Source: an uncultured Planctomycetaceae bacterium (GTDB lineage Bacteria; Planctomycetota; Planctomycetia; Pirellulales; Pirellulaceae). Taken from it: DNA of 7,054 nucleotides. Both the position numbers and the translations under genes were made by a program. Location: positions 1-7,054 of the forward strand of contig CALBSZ010000100.1 in the NCBI GenBank assembly GCA_937967665.1, in the 5' to 3' direction. Below are positions 1-5,632 of this stretch, piece after piece. The notes under the pieces were generated by a model that did not search any database, had not been told where the DNA came from, and saw only the letters and a program-made list of their open reading frames with translations. Within the stretch, counting starts at the first letter, position 1. Every line of letters begins with the position of its first letter.

Positions 1-1
1 G

Positions 2-220
2 CCGGTACTCGCCGGGACACTCGATCCGCTGGGCGCCGATCCGACGCTGCCCAGCGCTACCGTGGTGCCGATGAACCTGACGGCGTCTTCGACGCCGGTC
101 GACTCAACGGTTTCAGGGACGGGGCCGTCAGCATCGGCTAACACAAGTTCGGAACAGGTCGACGAATCCGAAACCGTCGTTGGCGGTAATGCCGCTGGTT
201 CGCCGGTCGTAGACGACAGT
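2..220 (+). other. Ser/Thr-rich low-complexity linker before the protease domain
   Basis: About 73 codons rich in Ser, Thr, Pro, Val, Gly and Asp, with no recognisable fold; stretches include TASSTPVDSTVSGTGPSASA and NTSSEQVDESETVVGG. It joins an unseen upstream part of the protein to the metalloprotease domain. Similar linkers separate domains in many secreted bacterial proteins. The segment has no hydrophobic signal-peptide core, which is one reason to think the true N terminus lies further left. Confidence 0.6.
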
Positions 221-3200
221 TTATTGAGCCTCGCCGAATTAGACTTCATCGTGGGGGCGGCAAAGTCGCGCTGGTCGGCCACGGGACTCTCGGACGCGCA
301 GCAATCCGCGCTGGACGCCGTGACCGTCAACGTGACCGACCTGCCCGGCTGGTACCTGGCTCAAGCAACCGGCCCGCGGATCGCCATCGACGTCAATGCC
401 GCCGGCTGGAATTGGTACGTCGACGCCACTCCTCAAGACGATTCCGAATTCAATAACCTTCCATCGTCAATCTCCAATCATCACTCAATGGATCTGTTGA
501 CCACTGTGATGCACGAGATAGGACATGTGCTTGGCTTGGATCACAGCAACAACGCCAGCGACATTATGTCGGCGAGCCTGACACCGGGCGTCCGCCGAGT
601 GCCCACGGCCGGACAGGCCGACGGCGCCGTACCGCTGAGCATACACGCTACGGAATACATGGTCGGCCCCTTGGCAATTGGCGATTTGCCAGCGGGAAAG
701 AGCGTCCGCATCTTCTTCGACGCGGACGTAGCCGATCCCTTCACGGGCAGCAACAACTACGTCGAAAACCAGGGCACGGTCAGCGGCACCAACTTCGCCG
801 ACGTCACGACTACCGACCCCGACCCCAATGCCGTTCCCGGCGGCCAAACGCGCACGAACGTCGTCGTGTTTGACGCCGTCGACGACGATTACACGGTGAG
901 CAATCCGATCACCGAAGACCAGTCGCTCAGTATTCCCAATGGGCCGACCGATCTGTTCGCCAACGACGCTGGTTCCTTCTCGCTGTTCGGTTTTGACAGC
1001 GCTAGTGCGAACGGCGCGACGGTGACGGTCAACTCCGACGGCACCTTCACCTACGACCCGACCGGCTCGGCCACGATCCAGGCGCTCGACGAAGGCGTCA
1101 TGGTGACCGATACGTTTACGTATACGATTCTGGAAACGCCGCCGGCGCTCAACGAAGACGGGCTATTCAACGTTAGCGCCTTTCGCGTCGTGGGCGGCGG
1201 GGGATCGAACGACAACGATCTGAACAGCACCACGGAAACGCTGGGGATCTGGAACACCATCGGCTTCAATCCCGGCAGCGCCCCCGGCGCGGTAACGGTC
1301 GGCAGTACCACCTACAACGTCGACCGGTTCGAAAACGACACGGAGAACGTCGTGGATTACGCCGGCGGAGGCGGAGACTTCGGCACCAACCTCGCCTATG
1401 CCACCATCAACAGCGACGGGCCCGGCGGGGGCGGAGGTGGCATTACTGGCGGCGATGACTTTAGCGTGCGAACCAGCACATTGCTGCGGTTTACCAGTGG
1501 CGGGACCTTCAGCATCGCCGCCGGCAGCGACGATGGACGGAGAATCGAACTGACTGAGGCCTTCGGCGGTTCCGCGACGGGATACACAGGCTTCATCGCC
1601 GAAGGCGGCCAGCGCACGGGCGAATCCGATCCGAACGTGGTCTTCTTCAACGGCACCACCGGTCACAATCGCACAACCGGCGCCTTTACCGTGGCCGCAG
1701 GCAATATCCTCCGCTTGGACAGCTTCTTCTTCGAACGCGGTGGCGGCGATAGTTTTGAGATTTCGATCAAGGCGGGCAACGACACCGGCTTCGGCGGTAG
1801 CGGCGATGGCTGGCAGCTTCTGACCGACGGCCTGTTGGGCATTGAGCTTTCCAGCGACTTTGCCTCGCCCAACACCGACACGGCCACCGTCAGCGTCAAG
1901 GTCAACGGCGTCAACGACGCGCCGAACGCGGCGAACGACAGCAATTCGATCACCGAAGCGAAGGACGGCGTGCCGGCACCCAACACGGTCAGCGGCAACG
2001 TGCTTACCAACGATAGCGACGTGGATGATCCGAATAGCTCGTTCACGGTTACGACGCCAACCGCCCCGGAAACCATTCTGTCAACCGATTTTGACGGCCG
2101 CACGGTCGCCGGACCGACTGCGTCGAATCTGACGTGGGTCACGGCCGGCGGCATCGCCGATCCCGGCAATTTGACCGCCTCGCACAATCTGTTCGATACC
2201 CCCAACTCGCAGAACCGGTTTGCCGTGGACCGCAACCTGCACAACGAAGGCGACTGGACGGTCGACGTTCCGCTGGACCTCGGCGCCTCGACGATCCAGT
2301 TGGACTCCGTTTCGCTGGATGCGTTTATTTACAGCAATTCCGGTGCGCTCCAAGCCGCCCAGCGCGATTTGGACCTGCAGGTCGAACTGCTGGACGCCTC
2401 GTCGGCGGTGATCGACAGCGATATGGTCGACAACATTTACGCGAACAGCGGTACGCCCGACCAGCCGCAGGCCGTGTCGTTCGACCTCAGCGGCAACATC
2501 CTCACGGCCGGGGCCGGTTACACGCTACGGATCACGGCCAGCGGCACGGGCCCTGGCACCAACGCCGGCATCGACAATCTCGACGTGACGGGCGTCGTGG
2601 GCGGAATGTACGGCATGCTCGACCTGGCCGCCGACGGTTCGTATACCTACACCCTCGACGACAACAATCCGACGGTCCAGGCGCTGTTGCCCACGCAAAC
2701 GCTGACCGACACGTTCAACTACACGATGTCGGACAACCACGCGGCCGGCAACGCCAAGTCCGATTCGGCCGACCTCTCGATCACCATCAACGGCGTCAAC
2801 GACACGCCCACCGCGACCGACAACACGGCGGACGTCACCGAGGACGGCGGTGCGGCCGAGATGGATTCGGGCAACGTGATCACCGACGACGACGGCAACG
2901 GCGTGGACAGTGATCCGGACAGCGCGCCGATTCACGTTCGTGGAATCGGCGGCGTGACCAATCCTTCCATCGATGTGACTGGCTCGTACGGTTCACTCGA
3001 TTGGAACACTACTGGCAGCTACACGTACACCCTGAACAACGCCAATCCGGCAGTGCAAGGTTTGGGTGCAGGCGAGATGCTGACGGAGTCCTTTACGTAC
3101 ACGTTGACGGACCGGCTGCTGTCGACGGCGGCGGCCACGACTAACACCGGGTCCGCTGTCTTTGTGCGCGGCACTGGAACCGGAGCCCTGTTGGGAGGCG

Positions 3201-5233
3201 ATCTGACCGATCCGGAAAACGATGGGAACGATGCAGTGCCCGGCGGCGCGAATTTCAACGCCCTGTTCAATACCAACGACACCGGCGACGCCGGCTTTTC
3301 GCCGGGCGATCCGGGCGGCGAAAAGACCTATGACATCTTTGATAACAAGGTCGGAGGCGGCGAAGCGAAATGGTGCTGCAACGCCCCCACGGCCGCAGTG
3401 GATGGCAACGGCCTGTGGGTCTCGGCCCAGTTCACCGCCCCGCATGTGTTGACGCACTTCACGATCACGTCCAGTAACGATACACCGGGACGCGATCCCG
3501 ACGTGTTCGCAATCCAAGGTTCTAATAACGGCAGCACGTGGACCAATATTTTCAGTTACAGCAACGACGGAACGGCACCGTTTACCGCGCGGAATCAGGT
3601 CCTGCTCTATACGAGTTCCAATGGGCGGACTGATCTGACGAGTGGTGCCACGCACTTTGAATCGAGCACCGGTTACACGTATTTCCGGTACTTCGTCGAT
3701 TCCACCGTCAGTGGCGGGCACGCGCTCAGCGAGCTGGAATTGTTCGGCGTGCTGACTCCGCAGACCGACACGGCGGATCTCGTCGTAACGGTCAACGGCG
3801 CGAACGACACACCGACCGCAGTCGCCAATGGCCCGTACTCGACCGATCCCGGTCAGGACTTTCAAGTGGATGCCACCGGCAGTAGCGATGTCGACACCAA
3901 CGACATCCTGACCTATGGTTGGGATTTCGACCAGGACGGGACGCCCGATTTCAGTACGACGAATCTCGTGGACACGGTCCCCTGGCAGGCGACGCAAAAC
4001 CTGTCCGGCGGCGGCAGCCTGGGCTTCGGCACTCACAACATCGACCTGATCGTGACGGACGATTCGGGAGCGGTGAACGACACGTCGCTGCCGGTAACGA
4101 CGCAACTGACCATCAGCAACACATTCGTCTTCAATGCCCAGTCGCCGATTCTGGACTATACGCTGCAACTCGACAGCGGCACGCTGCGCATCTTTGAGAC
4201 GGGGAATTCGGGAAATGTCCTTGCCAGTGTGCCTTTCGCCGATATCAACCTGGTTGATGTCAACGGCGACAATACGGGCGCGGATACCTTCCGCGTCGAC
4301 TTCAGTGGTGGTACGAATCCGATTCCAGCTGGCGGCGTGGACTACAACGGCGGCGGTCCCGCGGTCGCACCCGGAGATGAACTGACGATCGAAAACGGCA
4401 TCTTCGACACCGTCACGCACAACATGGACGACGGCAGCTCGGGCAGCATCGGCATCACCGGGCATGGCACGATCACCTACACCGGCCTGGAACCGGTGAT
4501 CATGCCTGCCGGCTCCAGCGACTTGATTATCAATCTTGCCGGCGGCTTCGACGACGTGGCGATCCTGGAAGATAACGGCGCGACGCCGGGGGACGGTCAA
4601 TCGCAGTTGCGGACCACCAGCGGCACGGCGGAGACGTTTACATTCGGTAATCCGTCGTCGTCGCTCACCATTAACCTGGGAGCGGGCATGGATTCGCTGA
4701 CCATCGATTCCAGCTTCGACAGCGGCACGGGTGTGGGACAATTCGACGCCGATTTGATTATCGACGGCCAGGGCGACGACGACACCGTCACCAACAGCGC
4801 GACGCTCAGCGCGGCCAGCCTGACGGTCACCTCTGAAACGATCAACCTGGGCGGCGACGTCACCACCACGGGCGGCGGCGCGGTGACGCTCAACGGGCTG
4901 ACCAATTACACCACGTCGATCACCGTCGACACGACCGACGGCGGCAACACCGCGGCCGGCGGTGATATCACCTTCAACGGTGCGCTGCTCGGCACAACAC
5001 CGGGCGACGACGACATCACGCTCGACGCCGGCACGGCCGGTAACATCTTGTTCGCCGACGTGGTGGGTGGTGTTGCCACCGTAACTTCCGCTCATCAGGA
5101 GAGCGGCGGGGTCATCGCGGTCGAAGCCGAGAACTTCCAAGCCCGTGCCGATGGCGGTGGTGCGGGCTGGCTAAACGTCCCAGGCGAAAATGCGGGCGAC
5201 ACGGCCCATCCCAATTCGCGTAGCGGGGACTAG
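2..5233 (+). CDS. Giant multidomain surface protein with matrixin-like protease, VCBS, PA14-like, discoidin-like and PKD domains (5' partial, ends at in-frame TAG)
   Basis: The frame is open from base 2, so the gene begins upstream. The first possible start is GTG at 62, but no Shine-Dalgarno sequence precedes it, no signal peptide follows it, and the codons before it (PVLAGTLDPLGADP) read like the linker after it, so 62 is probably internal. Counting from 62, the domains are: zinc protease about 54-181; DUF11-like 192-270; three VCBS/cadherin-like units about 271-1248, each interrupted by another domain (PA14-like 358-604, jelly-roll-like 669-846, discoidin-like 1018-1234); PKD 1249-1353; beta-strand-rich region 1354-1682; and the first 41 residues of a CBM6-like domain. 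The protein is rich in Asp, Gly, Thr and Asn, and has only about nine Lys and two Cys by eye, as in extracellular repeat proteins. Likely role: secreted or cell-surface adhesin-like protein with possible proteolytic activity (inferred). The TAG at 5231-5233 cuts a domain whose remainder follows in the same frame, so this is probably the front part of a longer protein. Confidence 0.92.
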   Translation, partial: PVLAGTLDPLGADPTLPSATVVPMNLTASSTPVDSTVSGTGPSASANTSSEQVDESETVVGGNAAGSPVVDDSLLSLAELDFIVGAAKSRWSATGLSDAQQSALDAVTVNVTDLPGWYLAQATGPRIAIDVNAAGWNWYVDATPQDDSEFNNLPSSISNHHSMDLLTTVMHEIGHVLGLDHSNNASDIMSASLTPGVRRVPTAGQADGAVPLSIHATEYMVGPLAIGDLPAGKSVRIFFDADVADPFTGSNNYVENQGTVSGTNFADVTTTDPDPNAVPGGQTRTNVVVFDAVDDDYTVSNPITEDQSLSIPNGPTDLFANDAGSFSLFGFDSASANGATVTVNSDGTFTYDPTGSATIQALDEGVMVTDTFTYTILETPPALNEDGLFNVSAFRVVGGGGSNDNDLNSTTETLGIWNTIGFNPGSAPGAVTVGSTTYNVDRFENDTENVVDYAGGGGDFGTNLAYATINSDGPGGGGGGITGGDDFSVRTSTLLRFTSGGTFSIAAGSDDGRRIELTEAFGGSATGYTGFIAEGGQRTGESDPNVVFFNGTTGHNRTTGAFTVAAGNILRLDSFFFERGGGDSFEISIKAGNDTGFGGSGDGWQLLTDGLLGIELSSDFASPNTDTATVSVKVNGVNDAPNAANDSNSITEAKDGVPAPNTVSGNVLTNDSDVDDPNSSFTVTTPTAPETILSTDFDGRTVAGPTASNLTWVTAGGIADPGNLTASHNLFDTPNSQNRFAVDRNLHNEGDWTVDVPLDLGASTIQLDSVSLDAFIYSNSGALQAAQRDLDLQVELLDASSAVIDSDMVDNIYANSGTPDQPQAVSFDLSGNILTAGAGYTLRITASGTGPGTNAGIDNLDVTGVVGGMYGMLDLAADGSYTYTLDDNNPTVQALLPTQTLTDTFNYTMSDNHAAGNAKSDSADLSITINGVNDTPTATDNTADVTEDGGAAEMDSGNVITDDDGNGVDSDPDSAPIHVRGIGGVTNPSIDVTGSYGSLDWNTTGSYTYTLNNANPAVQGLGAGEMLTESFTYTLTDRLLSTAAATTNTGSAVFVRGTGTGALLGGDLTDPENDGNDAVPGGANFNALFNTNDTGDAGFSPGDPGGEKTYDIFDNKVGGGEAKWCCNAPTAAVDGNGLWVSAQFTAPHVLTHFTITSSNDTPGRDPDVFAIQGSNNGSTWTNIFSYSNDGTAPFTARNQVLLYTSSNGRTDLTSGATHFESSTGYTYFRYFVDSTVSGGHALSELELFGVLTPQTDTADLVVTVNGANDTPTAVANGPYSTDPGQDFQVDATGSSDVDTNDILTYGWDFDQDGTPDFSTTNLVDTVPWQATQNLSGGGSLGFGTHNIDLIVTDDSGAVNDTSLPVTTQLTISNTFVFNAQSPILDYTLQLDSGTLRIFETGNSGNVLASVPFADINLVDVNGDNTGADTFRVDFSGGTNPIPAGGVDYNGGGPAVAPGDELTIENGIFDTVTHNMDDGSSGSIGITGHGTITYTGLEPVIMPAGSSDLIINLAGGFDDVAILEDNGATPGDGQSQLRTTSGTAETFTFGNPSSSLTINLGAGMDSLTIDSSFDSGTGVGQFDADLIIDGQGDDDTVTNSATLSAASLTVTSETINLGGDVTTTGGGAVTLNGLTNYTTSITVDTTDGGNTAAGGDITFNGALLGTTPGDDDITLDAGTAGNILFADVVGGVATVTSAHQESGGVIAVEAENFQARADGGGAGWLNVPGENAGDTAHPNSRSGD
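221..601 (+). other. Matrixin-like (metzincin) zinc metalloprotease domain
   Basis: Residues about 54-181 (from GTG 62) begin with LLSLAELDFIVGAAKSRW, an N-terminal helix typical of the matrixin-like domains in large planctomycete and proteobacterial surface proteins. They continue through the strand GPRIAIDVNAAGWNWYVD to the zinc site HEIGHVLGLDH (512-544). The predicted zinc ligands are H151, H155 and H161, and the catalytic base is E152. Met169 in ASDIMSASL fits the metzincin Met-turn. All catalytic residues are present, so the domain could be an active endopeptidase. At about 130 residues it is shorter than a typical matrixin catalytic domain, and no propeptide cysteine switch is visible. 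Substrate unknown; it might process this protein, its neighbours or host/environmental proteins. The motif is clear; activity is inferred. Confidence 0.85.
635..871 (+). other. DUF11-like conserved surface repeat segment
   Basis: Residues about 192-270 carry IGDLPAGKSVRIFFDADV and ENQGTVSGTNFADVTTTDPD. The pattern 'I-x-L-x-A-G-K-S-V' followed by 'N-Q-G-T-V-S-G-x-N-F' and a D-P-D loop is characteristic of DUF11-type immunoglobulin-like repeats in bacterial surface proteins. In this protein style it usually links the protease domain to the first VCBS/cadherin-like unit, as here. Probably a structural spacer. Only one copy is present in the window. Confidence 0.6.
872..1915 (+). repeat. VCBS/cadherin-like unit 1, split by a PA14-like insertion
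   Basis: The first part (872-1132) has the order DAVDDDYTV, then TEDQSLSI, LFANDAG, TVTVNSDGTFTYDPTGS and VTDTFTYTI, as in VCBS or bacterial cadherin-like domains. The expected final strand does not follow directly. It appears about 740 bases later as TDTATVSVKVNGVND (1874-1915). Between them is a different domain (1133-1873). The unit ends with the VNGVND signature that hands over to the next unit. Such domains often bind calcium and form adhesin stalks; the LFANDAG and acidic loops fit this, though calcium binding is inferred. Confidence 0.75.
1133..1873 (+). other. PA14-like domain nested in VCBS unit 1
   Basis: About 247 residues (358-604). It opens with LFNVSAFRVVGGGGSNDNDL, passes a glycine run (GPGGGGGGITGGDD, near 1418-1459), then has the core LLRFTSGGTFSIAAGSDDGR and later FTVAAGNILRLDSFFFERGG followed by FEISIKAG (to 1774). 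The pairing of 'sGxaxhxxxSDDGxxI' with a later 'aGxxhxhxxhahexGGG..hxhxh' is the hallmark of PA14-type beta-barrels, which commonly bind carbohydrate in bacterial adhesins and glycosidases. The SDDGR loop keeps the acidic pair often used for calcium. Ligand unknown. Identification rests on pattern, not on a search. Confidence 0.6.
1916..2800 (+). repeat. VCBS/cadherin-like unit 2, split by a jelly-roll-like insertion
   Basis: The first part (1916-2065) reads DAPNAANDSNSITE, then SGNVLTNDSDVDDP and FTVTTPTA. The second part (2600-2800) resumes with YGMLDLAADGSYTYTLDDNN, QALLPTQTLTDTFNYTMSD and ADLSITINGVN. Joined together the two parts give a standard VCBS unit. In ordinary units the TTPTA-type strand leads straight into the YGxLxLxxDGSYTYTL strand. 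Here 534 bases separate them. Likely structural stalk unit, with Asp-rich loops that suggest calcium dependence. Confidence 0.8.
2066..2599 (+). other. Jelly-roll-like domain nested in VCBS unit 2
   Basis: Residues about 669-846, bounded by PETILSTDFDGRTVAGPTAS at the front and AGIDNLDVTGVVGG at the end. Inside are NLTWVTAGGIADPGNLTA, RNLHNEGDWTVDVPL and strands such as QLDSVSLDAFIYSN, LDLQVELLDASSAVID and YTLRITASGTG. The alternating strand pattern and the closing 'G-I-D-N-L-x-V' strand are typical of carbohydrate-binding-like beta-sandwiches in planctomycete and verrucomicrobial extracellular proteins. I cannot assign a named family. Binding function is an inference from fold type. Confidence 0.55.
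2801..3805 (+). repeat. VCBS/cadherin-like unit 3, split by a discoidin-like insertion
   Basis: The first part (2801-3112) contains DTPTATDNTADVTEDGG, GNVITDDDGNGVDSDPDS, the strand YGSLDWNTTGSYTYTLNN and MLTESFTYTLTD. The closing strand TDTADLVVTVNGAN (3764-3805) comes only after a 651-base insertion. Units 2 and 3 are clearly related in sequence (SYTYTL, then NxNPxVQ, then TxxFxYTxxD). The NGAND at the end then leads into a PKD domain instead of a further VCBS unit. Confidence 0.8.
3113..3763 (+). other. F5/8 type C (discoidin)-like domain nested in VCBS unit 3
   Basis: Residues about 1018-1234. The central strands LTHFTITSSNDTPGRDPDVF and IQGSNNGSTWTNIFSYS match the discoidin pattern 'l-t-h-f-x-l-t-s-x-N-D..RDP..h-x-h-x-G-S-x-d-G-x-x-W', followed by YTYFRYFVDS and the closing SELELFG strand. 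Such domains bind glycans or lipids at cell surfaces. Upstream, FNALFNTNDTGDAGFSPGD and KTYDIFDNKVGGGEAKWCCN supply the first strands. A vicinal Cys pair (3374-3379) is notable in a protein otherwise nearly free of Cys. Ligand unknown. Confidence 0.72.
3806..4120 (+). other. PKD domain
   Basis: Residues about 1249-1353 read DTPTAVANGPYSTDPGQDFQ, then VDATGSSDVDTNDILTYGWD, FDQDGTPDF and GTHNIDLIVTDDSGAVND. The GPY-x-x-x-x-G start, the 'D-A-T-G-S-S-D' loop, the 'L-T-Y-x-W-D-F-D' strand and the closing 'G-T-H-x-I-x-L-x-V-T-D-D-S-G' strand are the standard PKD features. PKD domains are Ig-like spacers in secreted bacterial proteases, chitinases and adhesins. Its length of about 105 residues exceeds the usual 80-90, mainly through the FSTTNLVDTVPWQATQNLSG loop. 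It separates the VCBS part from the solenoid part. Confidence 0.85.
4121..5107 (+). other. Beta-strand-rich region leading into a beta-solenoid
   Basis: Residues about 1354-1682. First come paired strands such as LQLDSGTLRIFET and FADINLVDVNGDNTGADTFR, then ITYTGLEPVIMPAG and LAGGFDDVAILEDNG. From about 4763 the pattern becomes solenoid-like: DGQGDDDTV, SLTVTSETINLGGDVTTTGG, AVTLNGL, DITFNGALLGTTPGDDDITL, GNILFADVVGG. The same order is common in planctomycete giant proteins, where it resembles filamentous-haemagglutinin-type beta-helices. The GGFDDV and GDDDTV loops are Asp/Gly-rich and may bind calcium, although no full RTX nonapeptide array is present. Confidence 0.6.
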
Positions 5234-5632
5234 ATGCAGGTTGTGCCCGACGGTGCCGGAAATATCTCTAATAGGCCATCGATCGCCGATCCCAATGCAC
5301 CGCAAACCAAACTCGATTTCACGGTTTCGATTTCCACACCGGGAACGTATCGGCTGTGGTCACACGCTTCGGGACACGATGGCACCAGCGACTCGCTGTA
5401 TGTAACGATTGTCGAGCTTCAAGACGGGCCGGGTGGCCAGGCGGAATGGTATCGCATCCTTCCGGGCACCGGCGCAAGCTTCAACTGGGACGGTTCCGGT
5501 GAACGCGAAAGCACGGACTTCTCCGGCGAAGGCGACCAGATGTTGTGGGATATGACACCCGGCGTCTACACGGTGCGGTTCATGCCGCGTGAAGACGGCG
5601 TGTCTCTGGATGCGTTTGCGCTGCAACTCGCC
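5108..5632 (+). other. CBM6-like carbohydrate-binding domain, interrupted by TAG
   Basis: The domain starts with GVIAVEAENFQARADGG, the 'hxhEAExF' strand that opens CBM6/CBM35-type beta-sandwiches. It continues past the TAG with QTKLDFTVSISTPGTYRLW, SLYVTIVEL, AEWYRILPGTGASFNWDGSG, MLWDMTPGVYTVRFMPRED and VSLDAFALQ, which is the usual 'G-x-h-x-h-D-x-h' closing strand. Its length of about 175 codons including the stop is complete for the fold. Forty-one residues lie before the stop and about 133 after. Because all core strands remain intact after the stop, the lesion appears recent or artefactual. The domain sits inside the solenoid, which resumes after it. Confidence 0.7.
5231..5233 (+). other. 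In-frame TAG interrupting a CBM6-like domain, at an expected tyrosine position
   Basis: The translation reads HPNSRSGD-stop-MQVVPDG. In related CBM6-like domains of large surface proteins a GxYMQVLPD-type strand is usual, so the stop falls where Tyr is expected (family recollection, not an alignment). TAC or TAT to TAG is one substitution, and the frame is unchanged on both sides, so no frameshift is needed. The options are a true nonsense mutation, a base-call or assembly error, or readthrough. The base after the stop is A, and no classic readthrough motif or obvious stem-loop was noticed next to it. Error or recent mutation is the simplest reading. Confidence 0.8.

Larger units (their letters stand above)
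1901..3820 (+). repeat. Three dispersed copies of the VCBS boundary sequence (NGVNDxP type)
   Basis: Near-identical 30-base stretches occur at 1901-1930 (VNGVNDAPNA), 2786-2815 (INGVNDTPTA) and 3791-3820 (VNGANDTPTA), spaced 885 and 1005 bases apart. They mark the joints between successive VCBS units and the joint into the PKD domain. They are conserved at DNA as well as protein level (AACGGCGTCAACGAC in two copies, AACGGCGCGAACGAC in the third), so they could support recombination between units. Confidence 0.7.

Noticed and set aside
1418..1462. G-rich tract as a regulatory or quadruplex element
   Set aside because: The run encodes a glycine-rich linker (GPGGGGGG) within the PA14-like domain; coding use explains it and nothing nearby suggests regulation.
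2134..2913. Open frame of about 259 codons in another + frame
   Set aside because: The translation is almost entirely Arg, Gly, Pro, Gln and His, a typical out-of-frame reading of the sense domains, which are clear in the main frame.
1901..3820. Repeated 30-base stretches as mobile-element ends or att sites
   Set aside because: They are in frame, encode the VCBS joint motif and fall exactly at domain borders, so protein repeat structure explains them.
4763..5060. RTX-type calcium-binding nonapeptide array
   Set aside because: Individual GGFDDV and GDDDTV loops resemble RTX turns, but there is no tandem GGxGxDxUx series.
2993..5140. Long antisense open frame of about 715 codons
   Set aside because: It lies opposite a well-supported sense gene with recognisable domains. 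Its translation is Arg/Val/Ala-rich with no motif, as expected when GC-biased codons suppress stops on the opposite strand.
5231..5233. UAG decoded as pyrrolysine or by a reassigned genetic code
   Set aside because: No Pyl machinery or other in-frame TAG is seen in the window, and a one-base change from a Tyr codon in a conserved strand is much simpler.
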